Source of the DNA: Streptomyces sp. NBC_00390
GTDB taxonomy: Bacteria > Actinomycetota > Actinomycetes > Streptomycetales > Streptomycetaceae
Direction of reading: 5' to 3'
DNA length: 64,000 nucleotides
Assembly (NCBI RefSeq): GCF_036057275.1
Contig: NZ_CP107945.1
Location: forward strand, 1,426,001-1,490,000
Shown here piece by piece: positions 32,907-41,888 of the stretch. The notes below the pieces were generated by a model. The model made no database searches. It was not told the origin of the DNA and saw nothing but the letters and a program-made list of their open reading frames with translations. Each line of letters begins with the position of its first letter. The stretch's first letter is position 1. The position numbers were made by a program, and so were the translations under genes.

Positions 32907-33914
32907 ATGCGCATCGGACTCATCGGAACGGGACGTATCGGCACGTTTCACGCGGGTGTACTCAGCCGCCACCGAGAGGTGGGTTCGCTGGTCGTGACGG
33001 ACGCGGACCCGGCCCGGGCGGCCGCGGTGGCCGAGCGCATCGGGGCGACGGCCGCCCCCAGCGCGCACGAGATCTTCACCTGGGGCGTGGACGCCGTGGT
33101 GATCGCGTCCGCGACCGCTTCGCACGCCGAGCTCATCTCCCGCGCCGCGCGTACCGGGCTGCCCGCGTTCTGCGAGAAGCCCATCGCCCTCGACCTGGCC
33201 GGCACGCTCGGCGCGCTGCACGACGTCGAGCAGGCGGGCACCGTTCTGCAGCTGGGGTTCATGCGGCGATTCGACGCCGGGTACACCAAGGCCCGTGAGG
33301 TGGTGCGCTCGGGGTCCCTCGGCCGCCTGCACACCGTACGCGCCATCACCGCCGACCCCTCGCCGCCGCCCGCCGCGTATCTGCCCCTGTCCGGCGGTCT
33401 GTACCGGGACTGTCTGGTTCACGACTTCGACATCCTGCGCTGGGTGACCGGCCGCGAGATCGTCGAGGTGTACGCGACCGGCTCGGACACGGGGCCCGCC
33501 ATGTTCCGTGAGGCCGGCGACGTCGACACGGCGGCCGCGCTGCTCACCCTGGACGACGGCACGCTGGCGACCGCGTCCGCCACCCGCTGCAACGGCGCGG
33601 GATACGACGTCCGGATGGAGCTGGCCGGGGAGTCCGACACCGTGGTCGTCGGCCTGGACGACCGCACCCCGATCAGCTCGACCGAGCCGAAGGGCCCGTC
33701 GGCGGCGGACAAGCCGTGGCCGGGCTTCCTGGAGCGCTTCGCCCCTGCCTACGAGGCGGAGCTGGACGCGTTCGTCCGCCTGGTGAACGGGGAGAGGGAC
33801 GAGAACCCGTGCGACGGACGCGAGGCGCTGACGGCGCTGCGGGTCGCGGAGGCGTGCGAGCTGTCGCGCCGCGAGCACCGGCCGGTGCGGCTGGACGAGA
33901 TCCCGGCGGACTGA
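32907..33914 (+). CDS. Gfo/Idh/MocA family oxidoreductase, inositol 2-dehydrogenase-like
   Basis: 335 residues. N-terminal NAD(P) fold (GLIGTGRIGTFHAGVL), the CEKPIALDLAG motif with its Lys, and the C-terminal domain with GFMRRFDAGYTKA and GGLYRDCLVHDFDILRW (His-Asp), which match inositol 2-dehydrogenase-like enzymes. It is divergent from the GntR gene. It would oxidise myo-inositol or a related cyclitol or sugar taken up by the ABC system. No other iol genes are in the window, so the pathway assignment stays tentative. Confidence 0.85.
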   Translation: MRIGLIGTGRIGTFHAGVLSRHREVGSLVVTDADPARAAAVAERIGATAAPSAHEIFTWGVDAVVIASATASHAELISRAARTGLPAFCEKPIALDLAGTLGALHDVEQAGTVLQLGFMRRFDAGYTKAREVVRSGSLGRLHTVRAITADPSPPPAAYLPLSGGLYRDCLVHDFDILRWVTGREIVEVYATGSDTGPAMFREAGDVDTAAALLTLDDGTLATASATRCNGAGYDVRMELAGESDTVVVGLDDRTPISSTEPKGPSAADKPWPGFLERFAPAYEAELDAFVRLVNGERDENPCDGREALTALRVAEACELSRREHRPVRLDEIPAD

Positions 33915-33930
33915 GCGGCGCCCGGTGCAG

Positions 33931-33986
33931 CACGGGCCGTAGCTCCCTGCCGGACAGCAGCTGTCCGGTCGCCTCCGGCCCGTGCC
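33931..33986. terminator. nested hairpins, bidirectional terminator
   Basis: Outer arms GCACGGGCCG (33931-33940) and CGGCCCGTGC (33977-33986) enclose a second perfect hairpin CCGGACAG-CAG-CTGTCCGG (33951-33969). The element fills the 79 bases between the convergent stops of the dehydrogenase (33914) and the P450 (33994). Confidence 0.75.
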
Positions 33987-33993
33987 CCCCCGC

Positions 33994-35187
33994 CTACCAG
34001 GTGACGGGCAGCCGCTCCGGGCCCCTGATCAGCATGCCGGTGCGCCACGGGACAGCTGCCGGGTGCGCGTCCAGTGACAGGTCCGGGCAGCGCTCCAGCA
34101 GCGAACGGATCGCGATACGAGCCTCCAGGCGGGCCAGCGGAGCGCCCAGGCAGTAGTGCATGCCGTGACCGAAGGCCAGGTGGCCGCGGGTGTCGCGGCG
34201 GATGTCGAAGCGGTCCGGGTCGGGGAAGCGGCCCGGGTCCCGATCGGCGTCGGCCAGAGCCACCAGGACCAGCTGGCCGCCGCCGGGGATGCTGATGCCG
34301 CCGAGGTCGTAGGGCTCGATGGTGAAGCGGTAGGTGGGCGTCTCCACCGGGCCGTCGTAGCGGAGCATCTCCTCGATCGCGCCGTCCATCAGGGAGAAGT
34401 CGGCGCGCAGGGCAGCCAGTTGGTCCGGATGCGTCAGCAGGGCGAGCACACCGTTGGAGATGAGGTTGACGGTGGTCTCATGACCGGCGACCAACAGCAC
34501 CCAGGCCATTCCCATCAGTTCCTCGCCGCTGAGCCGGTCCCCGTCGTCGTCCGAAGCGTGGATCAGCGCGCTCATCAGGTCGTCGCCGGGCTGTTCCCGC
34601 TTCTGCGCGAGCAGCCGGCCGAGGTACTGCGACAACTGCCCGGCCGCGGTCTCCCGCTCGGTTCGGTCGGTCGAGGCGAGCGCGGTGTTGGACCAGCTGC
34701 GGAAGGAGTCCTGGTCGAGGAACGGCACCCCCAGGAGTTCGCAGATGACGGCGATGGGCAGCGGGAAGGAGAGCGCGTCGACAAGGTCCGCCTTCCCGGA
34801 GGGAAGCATCGCGTCGAGCAGCTGATCAGTGATCTCCTGTACGCGCGGGGCGAGTTGCTCGACGCGCCGCATGGTGAACTCGCGGGCGACCAGTTTGCGC
34901 AGCCGGGTGTGGCGCGGAGCGTCGGCGCTGAGCATCGTGATACCGGCGGAGAGCGGGGCGATGCCGAGCTCGGGCGAGACGTTGCGCCATTCCTTGGAGA
35001 GGGCGGCGTCGGCGAGAGCGGCGCGCCCGGCCTCGTAGCCGACGATCAGCCAGGCCTCGTGCCCCTCGGGCATCCGGATGTGGTGCACGGGGCCGCGGGC
35101 GCGTAACTCGGCGTAGACGGGATAGGGGTTGCGGGTGAAGTCCTCGCCGAGGGCGGCGAGATCGACTGTCGCGGCGTCGGTGGTCAC
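33994..35187 (-). CDS. cytochrome P450 (CYP107-like)
   Basis: 397 residues, typical length for soluble actinobacterial P450s. C-helix DAPRHTRLRKLV, I-helix VAGHETTVNL, K-helix EEMLRYDGP, and heme loop FGHGMHYCLGAPLARLEARIA. The sequence is of the CYP107 sort, whose members act on macrolides, terpenoids and other natural products; no biosynthetic cluster or ferredoxin is adjacent. The next gene upstream ends 15 bases away. A damaged relative lies at 36112-36384. Confidence 0.9.
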   Translation of the reverse strand: MTTDAATVDLAALGEDFTRNPYPVYAELRARGPVHHIRMPEGHEAWLIVGYEAGRAALADAALSKEWRNVSPELGIAPLSAGITMLSADAPRHTRLRKLVAREFTMRRVEQLAPRVQEITDQLLDAMLPSGKADLVDALSFPLPIAVICELLGVPFLDQDSFRSWSNTALASTDRTERETAAGQLSQYLGRLLAQKREQPGDDLMSALIHASDDDGDRLSGEELMGMAWVLLVAGHETTVNLISNGVLALLTHPDQLAALRADFSLMDGAIEEMLRYDGPVETPTYRFTIEPYDLGGISIPGGGQLVLVALADADRDPGRFPDPDRFDIRRDTRGHLAFGHGMHYCLGAPLARLEARIAIRSLLERCPDLSLDAHPAAVPWRTGMLIRGPERLPVTW

Positions 35188-35202
35188 GGTCTTCCTCTCA
35201 GA

Positions 35203-36105
35203 TCATGGAGAGTCGTGGAGAGTGGTGGAGAGCTGCGTGAGCACGTCGCGCAGTTCCCTTCGCTGCTGGGTCCCGGGGGCGCCGGGCGGGTGGTGTTCGT
35301 CGAGCTGTTCGAGCCATGGGCGGACGCCCGCGGCTCGGAGCGGCGCGGGGAACAGGATCGCGCCGCCGCTCGCCTCCTGCTGCTTGTCGTAGGCGTCGAA
35401 CCAGCAGGTCCACCGCCAGCCGTCCCAGCCGGGCGGCCGTCCGGCTGCGGCTCCGCCCAGGAAGTTGCCGTACGTCCATGCGGAGACCTCCCGTGCGGGA
35501 ACGTCGAGGTGGACGCCGCCGTACGGGATCCGGGGCGCCGTACGGGCCCGGGTCCCGGGCAACAGCTGTCTGACCACTTCCGGCCCGTGTCCCAGGACGT
35601 CCGCCACATTCTCCCCGGCCACCAAGTGGCCCTGTGTGCCGTCCCGGTAGGCCACGGTGACGGCGAGCGTGAAGTCCGGCTCGTCGATGTCGGCCGGGTC
35701 GAAGGGCACATGGCCGCCGCGGGTGGCGAGTTCGCTGCGCACCAGCTCCCGTTGCACCCCCACGTGCGCGACGATGTCCTCCAGGCCGTCGTACGCCCAG
35801 CGCACCCGCCACCCCGGCCACGTCCTGGCCAGTACCTCGAACATCACCGACCGCTCGTCCCAGCTCTCCAGGTGCCACGTGAACAGCAGCAGCACCCGGG
35901 CGTCGTGGTCCACGACCGCCGCGGCCTCGCACTGGACGTCGTCCATCCAGTCACCCGGGCCCGCCTCCTGCCGGCCGGCGACGAAACGGCTGAAAGCGTC
36001 CGGTCCCGCCAGGATGTCGAGCCCGAACGACGGCGCGCCCCAGCGCCAGTAGTACTGCTGCCATACGCCGTCGCGGACCACCACATAGCGCGCTCTCTCC
36101 GCCAT
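35203..36105 (-). CDS. conserved protein of unknown function
   Basis: 300 residues, soluble, unusually rich in Trp and Asp (WQQYYWRWGAPSFGLDILAG, GDWMDDVQCEAAAVVDHDARVLLLFTWH). The middle section holds DEPDFTLAVTVAYRDG. No signal, membrane segment or known motif. It sits between an intact P450 gene and a P450 remnant, closely spaced on the same strand, so it may have been part of a P450-containing operon. Family not recognised. Confidence 0.7.
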   Translation of the reverse strand: MAERARYVVVRDGVWQQYYWRWGAPSFGLDILAGPDAFSRFVAGRQEAGPGDWMDDVQCEAAAVVDHDARVLLLFTWHLESWDERSVMFEVLARTWPGWRVRWAYDGLEDIVAHVGVQRELVRSELATRGGHVPFDPADIDEPDFTLAVTVAYRDGTQGHLVAGENVADVLGHGPEVVRQLLPGTRARTAPRIPYGGVHLDVPAREVSAWTYGNFLGGAAAGRPPGWDGWRWTCWFDAYDKQQEASGGAILFPAPLRAAGVRPWLEQLDEHHPPGAPGTQQRRELRDVLTQLSTTLHDSP

Positions 36106-36111
36106 GCCCCG

Positions 36112-36384
36112 CTACCACCGCACCGGGAGCCGCCGCACGCCGCGCATCAAGAGACCGGGCGGCCACTCGTACGGGCCCGGCGGCGTGTCCGACGCCAGGC
36201 CGCGGCAGCGCTCCAGCGAGCGGACGGCGATCCGCGCCTCCTCGTGACCGACGATCAACCGGAACAACCCACCCTCCACCGAGCGCTCGTGGTGGACGGG
36301 CCCTGCCTCACGCAGGCGCGCGCAGTACGGATACGGGTTCGCGAGGAAGTCCGCCCCGTACTCCCCCAGGTCGGTGATCGTCAC
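36112..36384 (-). pseudogene. cytochrome P450 with internal deletion, N- and C-terminal ends fused
   Basis: A 90-codon frame begins like a P450 (DFLANPYPYCARLREAGPVHHE, then LIVGHEEA) and at once continues with P450 C-terminal sequence (ARIAVRSLERCRGL, then LLMRGVRRLPVRW). Against the intact P450 at 33994, the first part matches residues about 15-50 and the second part residues about 350-397. About 300 residues including the I-helix, ExxR and heme Cys are missing. The joint lies at a shared E-A-R sequence, so an in-frame deletion between short repeats is likely. Still open, but it cannot be a P450. Confidence 0.8.
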
Positions 36385-36393
36385 CGCCTCAGC

Positions 36394-36744
36394 CTACGTA
36401 ACATCCTCGTCGTCGAGCAGACCCGCGTCATGGGCCAGCAGCGCGATCTGGACACGGTTGTTGAGATTCAGCTTGGCCAGGATCCGTGAGACATGGGTCT
36501 TGACCGTCGGCACCCTCATGTACAGCGTCGCGGCGATCTCGGCGTTGGACCTGCCGCGGGCGACGGCGACCTCCACCTCGCGTTCCGCGAGCGCGCTCAG
36601 CTTCCGCCCGGCCGAGTCCTTGCGCGTGCCCGGCCCGCTGTCCGCGGCGTGCGTCATCAGCTGCCGGGTGACCGCCGGGGACAGCACCGGGTCGCCGGCC
36701 GCCACCTTGCGTACCGCCGCCACGATCTCGGCGGGCGGCGTGTC
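36394..36744 (-). pseudogene. LuxR/NarL response regulator remnant lacking the receiver domain
   Basis: The frame reads DTPPAEIVAAVRKVAAGDPVLSP, continues through ALAEREVEVAVARGRSNAEIA and VPTVKTHVSRILAKLNL, the linker and DNA-binding half of a NarL-type regulator. Similarity stops at about 36744, where a full-length gene would continue into the receiver domain (the expected preceding residues are LLK). A GTG at 36723 could still start a 109-residue HTH protein. It lies 9 bases from the P450 remnant, inside a short zone of decayed genes. Confidence 0.7.
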
Positions 36745-36851
36745 CGCTCTACGCGAGCATCGTGCCGGCGGTGGTGGGCATGGCCCTGATGGTGGCAGCG
36801 GACCGCCCCGGGCCTAGCCCTGCTTGCGGGACCGGTCGGCGGCCTCGTTGA
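36745..36851 (+). other. possible C-terminal scrap of a membrane protein at a deletion junction
   Basis: Starting where the response-regulator remnant ends, the plus strand reads LYASIVPAVVGMALMVAADR in one open frame ending in TGA at 36849-36851, partly over the 3' end of the next minus-strand gene. It looks like the last helix of a transporter. Short and unsupported by a start or ribosome site. Confidence 0.25.
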
Positions 36852-37200
36852 GGCGGGTGATCTCGGCGGCGTGTTCGCTCATGCGGTTGCTGACACTGCC
36901 GCTGGTGTAGAGGACCGCGCCGATGACCGAGACCGGCACCGAGAGGCCGAGCACGGCCAGCGCCTCGGGCCAGTCGCGTTCCTCCGCGCACGAGGACCCG
37001 TCGCCGCCCTCGTTGGCCGTGCCCCACTCCGTGAACAGACGGGCCTCGCACTCCCTGTCGTCCCCCACCGTGTACGGCATGGCCAGCAGCACGGCGCACC
37101 ACACCCACAGCAGCGCCGCCGCGGACAGCAGCGCGAAGCCCCATCCCATGGTCTTCTTGGCGCGGGCGCGGAACTCCATGTCGTACGTGAGTGATCGCAT
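36814..37200 (-). CDS. small membrane protein of unknown function
   Basis: 128 residues. Two membrane segments (about 20-42, WGFALLSAAALLWVWCAVLLA, and 83-103, LGLSVPVSVIGAVLYTSG) flank an exported loop of about 38 residues with two Cys (RECEARL, SSCAEER) that could form a disulphide. A charged helix follows (SNRMSEHAAEITRLNEAADR). The gene starts 12 bases before the stop of the upstream EamA gene region, on the same strand. Family not recognised. Confidence 0.7.
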   Translation of the reverse strand: MRSLTYDMEFRARAKKTMGWGFALLSAAALLWVWCAVLLAMPYTVGDDRECEARLFTEWGTANEGGDGSSCAEERDWPEALAVLGLSVPVSVIGAVLYTSGSVSNRMSEHAAEITRLNEAADRSRKQG

Positions 37201-37211
37201 GGCCGCCGAAC

Positions 37212-38138
37212 CTAGCAGTCGGCCCGGTCGGCGGCGCGCCGCCCCCAGCTGGTACCGGAAAGGACGAGTGCCCCACCCACCAGGCCTGCGGCGCCCAGGT
37301 GTTCACCGCCGATGGCGATGCCCGCCGCGGCCGCCCACAGCGGCTCGGTGCCGAGCAGCAGGCTGACGCGTGACGGCGAGGTGCGGCGTACGGCCCACAT
37401 CTGGACGAAGAACGCGAACAGCGTGCAGAAGACGGACAGGAACAGCAGTCCGGCCCATTCCCGCGGGCCGAAGCCGACGGCCACGGCCCAGGGCGAGGCG
37501 CCTGTGCCGGGGGTGGCGGCCAGCACGGTGAACACCGCTACCGCGGTGCCCAGCTGGATCGTCGTCAGCGACAGCGAGTCCGCGCTGCGGACCGCGACGA
37601 GCCTGGCCATCGCCAGCACATGGACCGTGCGGGCGAGCGCCGCGAGCAGCATCAGCAGGTCGCCGAGCGAGGGAGTGGTGAATCCGCCGCCTTGCGTCAG
37701 CAGGACGACTCCGGCGACGGAGAGCGCGGCCGCCGCCACGAAGGACGCGGAGGGACGCCGCCGGCTCACCGCCGCCTCGGCCAGCGGAGTGAAGATCATC
37801 GTGAGGCTGATGATGAGCCCGGCGTTGGTGGCGGAGGTGTGCACCACCCCGTACGTCTCCAGCAGGAAGATCCCGCTGAGGATGAGTCCCAGTACCGCGG
37901 CGCCGCGCCACTGGGCGGCGGTCAGCGTGCGCAGTCTGCGCTGTCCGGCGACCACCAGCACGGGCAGGACGAGCGCGAAGCGGAGCACCAGTACGGCGAC
38001 GACGGTGTGCGTGGTGGTGATGCCCTTGGCAGCGAGATAGCTCGCGCCCCACACCACGGCCACCACCAGCACGGGCAGATCGGTCAGCCACGCCCTGCGC
38101 GGGGCGAGGGCGGGCGCGGGTACGGCGAGCGACGACAC
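37212..38138 (-). CDS. EamA/DMT family transporter
   Basis: 308 residues from GTG 38138, chosen because GGAG lies 7 bases upstream; an earlier in-frame ATG at 38186 is also open. Ten membrane segments in two EamA repeats (VVWGASYLAAKGI in the first, LFLSVFCTLFAFFVQMWAVRRTSPSRVSLLLGTEPLWAA region in the second). Family members export amino acids and metabolites. It is followed 11 bases later by the small membrane protein gene. Confidence 0.88.
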   Translation of the reverse strand: MSSLAVPAPALAPRRAWLTDLPVLVVAVVWGASYLAAKGITTTHTVVAVLVLRFALVLPVLVVAGQRRLRTLTAAQWRGAAVLGLILSGIFLLETYGVVHTSATNAGLIISLTMIFTPLAEAAVSRRRPSASFVAAAALSVAGVVLLTQGGGFTTPSLGDLLMLLAALARTVHVLAMARLVAVRSADSLSLTTIQLGTAVAVFTVLAATPGTGASPWAVAVGFGPREWAGLLFLSVFCTLFAFFVQMWAVRRTSPSRVSLLLGTEPLWAAAAGIAIGGEHLGAAGLVGGALVLSGTSWGRRAADRADC

Positions 38139-38233
38139 CTGGATCTCCAACGGACACGGGCTGATGGAGACCTCGGCGGCTCGCACATGGAGCGATCACG
38201 GTACCGGGACGGACAACGTGAGTGCTGCATCTT

Positions 38234-38854
38234 TCACTCGGCCGCGTAGGAGCCGTACTCGGGCCGTCCCGCCAGTTCGTAGGTGTGGATGGCAACGCCC
38301 GCGCCCGTGGTCCTGGCCTCGGTGTGCCTGAACGCGGTGGGCTCGGCGCCGTCGGCGAAAAGGCGGAATCCCTTGCCCAGGACGACGGGGAAGACGAGCA
38401 GGTGCAGCGTGTCGATCAGGTCGTGCGCCAGCAGGGACCGGGCGAGGCCGCCGCTGCCGTGCATCTGCACCTCCCCGTCCGTACGCTCCTTGAGTTCGGT
38501 GACCTCCTTGGCCAGGTCGTCCCGCCCGATGATCGTGGTGCCGGCCCAGTCGGCGTGCTCGAGCGTGGTCGAAGCAACGTATTTCGGAAGGGAGTTGAGC
38601 TTCGATGCGACCGGGTCGGCAGGATCGGCATGCTTGGGCCAGTAACCGGCGAAGATCTCGTAGGTGCGGCGGCCGAGAAGGAAGGCGGACGGCCGCGCGA
38701 AGACCTCGTTCATGAACCGGCTGAAGTCCTCGTCCCCGTACGGCACGGACCAGCCGCCCAGGTCGAACCCGTTCCTCGGGTCCTCGTTCGGGCCGCCGGG
38801 CGCCTGGTAGACGCCGTCCAGGGTCAGGAACTGGGTGAAGGTGAGCTTTGCCAT
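38234..38854 (-). CDS. dihydrofolate reductase family (RibD C-terminal-like) protein
   Basis: 206 residues with the RibD-C/DHFR-like Rossmann fold: FLTLDGVYQAPGG, AFLLGRRTYEIFAGYWP, QMHGSGGLARSLLAHDLIDTLHLLVFPVVLGKGFRLF. These conserved stretches bind NADPH. Stand-alone members have no known substrate in most actinobacteria; they are not the folA enzyme. No operon partner. Confidence 0.88.
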   Translation of the reverse strand: MAKLTFTQFLTLDGVYQAPGGPNEDPRNGFDLGGWSVPYGDEDFSRFMNEVFARPSAFLLGRRTYEIFAGYWPKHADPADPVASKLNSLPKYVASTTLEHADWAGTTIIGRDDLAKEVTELKERTDGEVQMHGSGGLARSLLAHDLIDTLHLLVFPVVLGKGFRLFADGAEPTAFRHTEARTTGAGVAIHTYELAGRPEYGSYAAE

Positions 38855-38999
38855 GGCCGCGCCTGCTTCCGGAGTGCGATGTCGGTCATCAGGTCGGACC
38901 CCGCCGCCACCGATAAGTCATCGGTCGGTCCGGACGGTCCCCGCGGTCCGGACCGTATCCTTCCGCTCAGCGGTCGAGGTCCGTGACGGGCACGCCGGG

Positions 39000-39028
39000 G
39001 GCGCGCCGGTGCTCCACACCGGCGCGCC
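39000..39028. terminator. hairpin terminator after allantoicase
   Basis: GGCGCGCCGGTG, loop CTCCA, CACCGGCGCGCC: a perfect 12-bp stem that lies 12 bases past the stop of the minus-strand allantoicase gene. Confidence 0.7.
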
Positions 39029-39040
39029 ATGTGCAGGGCG

Positions 39041-40153
39041 TCAGCCGCCCAACTCCTGGTGCCGGGCGGTCAGCCGCGCCGCGCCGTGCTCGGTCAGCGA
39101 GCCGAACAGCCGCAGCCGGGAGATACCGCCGTCGGGGTAGATGTCGATCCGGACGTGCGTCGCGACCGCGGGGGTGTCCAGCACGAACCGGTGGTTGGTG
39201 TCGGGCTGCAGCCGGGTGCGGGCCAGCACCTCGCGCCACTCGTCCGTCTCGCCGTCGCGTACGGACAGCGCTGCCCAGCCCGCGCTGTTCCCCTTCAGAT
39301 ACGCGGTGTCGATCTCGACGGCGCGGATCTCGGCCTGTGCCGCCAGCTGGTAGCGGATCCAGTCGTTGCCCTTGTCACGGCGCCGGCGGGTCTCCCAGCC
39401 GTCGTCCATCTTGCGGGAGCGGCCGGGCTGGATCGTGTTGGTGGCCGGGGAGTAGAAGCGGTCGGAGGCGTCCTCGACCTGGCCGCCGTTCTCCAGTGCG
39501 ACCAGGTCGAAGGTGCCGAGCACGCCGAGCCATGCCGGGTCGGGGGCGACCTCGCCGTGGACCCGCAGGCGGGCGATGCCGCCGTCGGGGTGCTGCTTGA
39601 CCCGCAGATGTGTGAAGCGCTGCCGGACGTCGACGGCGAAGCCGTTGGCCGCGTGGCCGCCGACGGGGGTGCGGGGCACCAGCGTCGTCCACTTCACGTC
39701 GCTCGCGAGCAGTTCCTCGGGCGAGGGGGACCCGGCCACCGAGGCGGCCTCGATGGAGACCGCCTGCGGGTAGTTGCCGCGGAAGTGGGCGGTGTCGACG
39801 ACGATGCCGCGTACGACGCCGGGAGCGCCGAGCCGTACGAGCGCCCAGTCGTGGTCGCCGTCCATGGGGTGCGGCTGCTCGGCGGACACGCCGCGGCGAC
39901 GGCGTGTCTCCCAGCCGTCCATGATCTTGCCCTTGTGACCGAAGTGCTCCGGGTCGAACTCCGCGGCCCCGGGCTTCAGCAGGTTCTCGCGCTCCGCGAA
40001 GAACTCGTCGTTGGCGGCGACGACAGCCGCGCCGAGACGCCGGTCGGCGAGGTCGGCGTGGTGCGTGAAGGGGAAGTCGGCGGTGCGGTAGTCGGCGTAC
40101 GGGTCGCCGCCGCCGTAAGGATCGGCGTCACCGGTGAAGGAAGGGATGGACAC
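39041..40153 (-). CDS. alc: allantoicase
   Basis: 370 residues from GTG 40153 (AAAGG upstream), 2 bases after the allantoinase stop. Two homologous beta-sandwich repeats, each with KxxDGWETRRRR (about residues 75 and 245), a DTA[HY][FL][KR]GN segment and a HPDGGI/YPDGGISRLRL ending, exactly as expected for allantoicase. It converts allantoate to ureidoglycolate and urea. Second gene of the allB-alc operon. Confidence 0.95.
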   Translation of the reverse strand: MSIPSFTGDADPYGGGDPYADYRTADFPFTHHADLADRRLGAAVVAANDEFFAERENLLKPGAAEFDPEHFGHKGKIMDGWETRRRRGVSAEQPHPMDGDHDWALVRLGAPGVVRGIVVDTAHFRGNYPQAVSIEAASVAGSPSPEELLASDVKWTTLVPRTPVGGHAANGFAVDVRQRFTHLRVKQHPDGGIARLRVHGEVAPDPAWLGVLGTFDLVALENGGQVEDASDRFYSPATNTIQPGRSRKMDDGWETRRRRDKGNDWIRYQLAAQAEIRAVEIDTAYLKGNSAGWAALSVRDGETDEWREVLARTRLQPDTNHRFVLDTPAVATHVRIDIYPDGGISRLRLFGSLTEHGAARLTARHQELGG

Positions 40154-40155
40154 GA

Positions 40156-41511
40156 TCAGTTGTTCCTTTCGAGCAGCCGGCCGGACGGCGCGGCCAGGGT
40201 GCCGTTCTCCACGATCCGCTCGCCGCGCAGCCACGTCGATCTGACGACTCCGTGCAGGGTCTTGCCGGCGTATGCGGTCACCTGGTTGCGGTGGTGCAGC
40301 TCGGCCGGGTCGACCGTGAAGGTCTCGTCGGGCGCGAGGACGGCGAAGTCCGCGTCGCGGCCGGCCTCGATGGCGCCCTTGGCGCCCAGTCCGGCGAGTG
40401 CGGCGGGGGCCGCCGACATCCAGCGGACGACGTCGTCGAGGGTGTGGCCGCGTCTGCGGGCCTCGGTCCAGATCGCCGGGAGACCCAGCTGGAGTGAGGA
40501 GATACCGCCCCAGGCCGACGCGAAGTCCGGGGTCTTGAGGTCGGTGGTGCAGGGGGAATGGTCGGAGACGATGCAGTCGATCGTGCCGTCGGCGAGGCCC
40601 TGCCACAGCAGGTCCTGGTTGGCGGCCTCGCGGATCGGCGGACAGCACTTGAACTCGGTTGCGCCGTCCGGGACTTCCTCGGCGGTGAGGGTGAGGAAGT
40701 GCGGGCAGGACTCGACGGAGATCCGTACGCCCTCGCGCTTGGCCGCCGCGATCAGGGGCAGCGCGTCGGACGAGGACAGGTGCAGGACGTGCACCCGGGC
40801 GTTCAGCCGTCCGGCCCGGGCGATCAGGCTCTCGATCGCGGTGTTCTCGGCGTCGCGCGGCCTCGATGCGAGGAAGTCGGCGTAGGCGGGCCCGGGCCGC
40901 TGGGGCGCGGACGCCAGATGATGCGGGTCCTCGGCGTGCACGATCAGCAGGCCTCCGAACCCGGCGATCTCGCCCATGGATCGGGCGAGCTGCTCCTGGT
41001 CGAGCTCCGGGAACTCCTCGACTCCGGACGGCGACAGGAAGCACTTGAAGCCGAAGACGCCGGCGTCGTACAGCGGCCGCAGATCCTTGACGTTGGACGG
41101 GATCGCGCCGCCCCAGAAGCCGACGTCGATGTGCGCCTTGCTCCGTGCGACGTCCTGCTTGGCCGCCAGATGAGCGACGGTCGTCGTCGGCGGGAGGGAG
41201 TTGAGGGGCATGTCCAGCAGGGTGGTGATGCCTCCGGCGGCGGCCGCGCGGGTGGCGGTCCAGAAGCCCTCCCACTCGGTGCGGCCGGGGTCGTTCACAT
41301 GGACATGGGTGTCGACGAGGCCGGGAAGCAGGACGTCGTCGCCGAAGTCCTCCAGGCGGGCTCCGCGTGGTACCTCGGCGTCGTGCGCCCCGACCGACGC
41401 GATCTTCCCGGCGGCGACGGCGACCGTCGCGGCGCGCGTCCCCTCCGGAGTGATCACGCGCGTCGAGCGCAGTACCAGGTCCACGTCCCCGTTCACGTCC
41501 ACGTCGGACAC
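40156..41511 (-). CDS. allB: allantoinase
   Basis: 451 residues from GTG 41511, with GGGGAG just upstream. Cyclic amidohydrolase with [19 protein letters not shown] (the DPGR.E.EGF pattern that marks allantoinase rather than dihydropyrimidinase), the bridging Lys in [11 protein letters not shown], metal His in VHAEDPHH and HVLHLSSS, and DHSPC with the late Asp. It opens allantoin to allantoate. First gene of the operon; divergent from the IclR-type regulator, with an inverted repeat in front. Confidence 0.95.
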   Translation of the reverse strand: MSDVDVNGDVDLVLRSTRVITPEGTRAATVAVAAGKIASVGAHDAEVPRGARLEDFGDDVLLPGLVDTHVHVNDPGRTEWEGFWTATRAAAAGGITTLLDMPLNSLPPTTTVAHLAAKQDVARSKAHIDVGFWGGAIPSNVKDLRPLYDAGVFGFKCFLSPSGVEEFPELDQEQLARSMGEIAGFGGLLIVHAEDPHHLASAPQRPGPAYADFLASRPRDAENTAIESLIARAGRLNARVHVLHLSSSDALPLIAAAKREGVRISVESCPHFLTLTAEEVPDGATEFKCCPPIREAANQDLLWQGLADGTIDCIVSDHSPCTTDLKTPDFASAWGGISSLQLGLPAIWTEARRRGHTLDDVVRWMSAAPAALAGLGAKGAIEAGRDADFAVLAPDETFTVDPAELHHRNQVTAYAGKTLHGVVRSTWLRGERIVENGTLAAPSGRLLERNN

Positions 41512-41888
41512 CCGCTCCCCTCTCGTCCCACTCTTCGCCCGGCGGTCCACGGCGCTGCACGCCGATCCACGGCACAGGAACCACCGCCAGGAAATTCAAC
41601 GAACTGTTGAATGAGTCTTCACTCCACGCCGCGGCCCGTCAAGACCCGCCCTCCCAGCGTGCGCCCCCCACCGGCCCGGTTGGCAATTTCCACAAAGCGG
41701 AAGTAGAATTTCGTATAACAGAACTTCGCTTTCCCCCAAGGATGCCTCCGTCCGATCCCGCCGGACGCCTGCGGACACCCGGACAACAGGCCCTGACCGG
41801 CACCGACGCCCCCCTCGCAGGCAGTGTGTCCGGCTCGGGTGCCCGGTAGGCTGCAGCCTTGCCCTGCCTGCCCGAAAGGACCGCCGCC
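41512..41888. promoter_or_regulatory. allB/allR divergent control region
   Basis: 377 bases without a credible gene. It contains the 19-bp inverted repeat at 41594-41612 close to allB, and nearer allR an AT-rich stretch (41685-41735, with TTCC-7-GGAA at 41688-41702 and GAAGT/ACTTC arms at 41700 and 41723) that could hold the allR promoter. A short open frame from 41742 has no spaced ribosome site and is not called. Confidence 0.6.
41594..41612. promoter_or_regulatory. 19-bp inverted repeat, likely AllR operator
   Basis: ATTCAAC-GAACT-GTTGAAT is a perfect 7-5-7 inverted repeat 83 bases upstream of the allantoinase start. Its core (TCAAC, AAC, TTGAA) recurs upstream of malate synthase at 50340-50358. 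IclR-family regulators bind such sites. Confidence 0.7.

Noticed and set aside
36749..37306. Larger protein covering the small membrane protein on the minus strand
   Set aside because: It is out of frame with the gene at 36814-37200, which has membrane helices, a start near 37200 and correct codon bias.
39041..41599. An 852-residue allantoicase
   Set aside because: The first 480 codons are a wrong-frame reading of allantoinase; allantoicase homology begins at GTG 40153.
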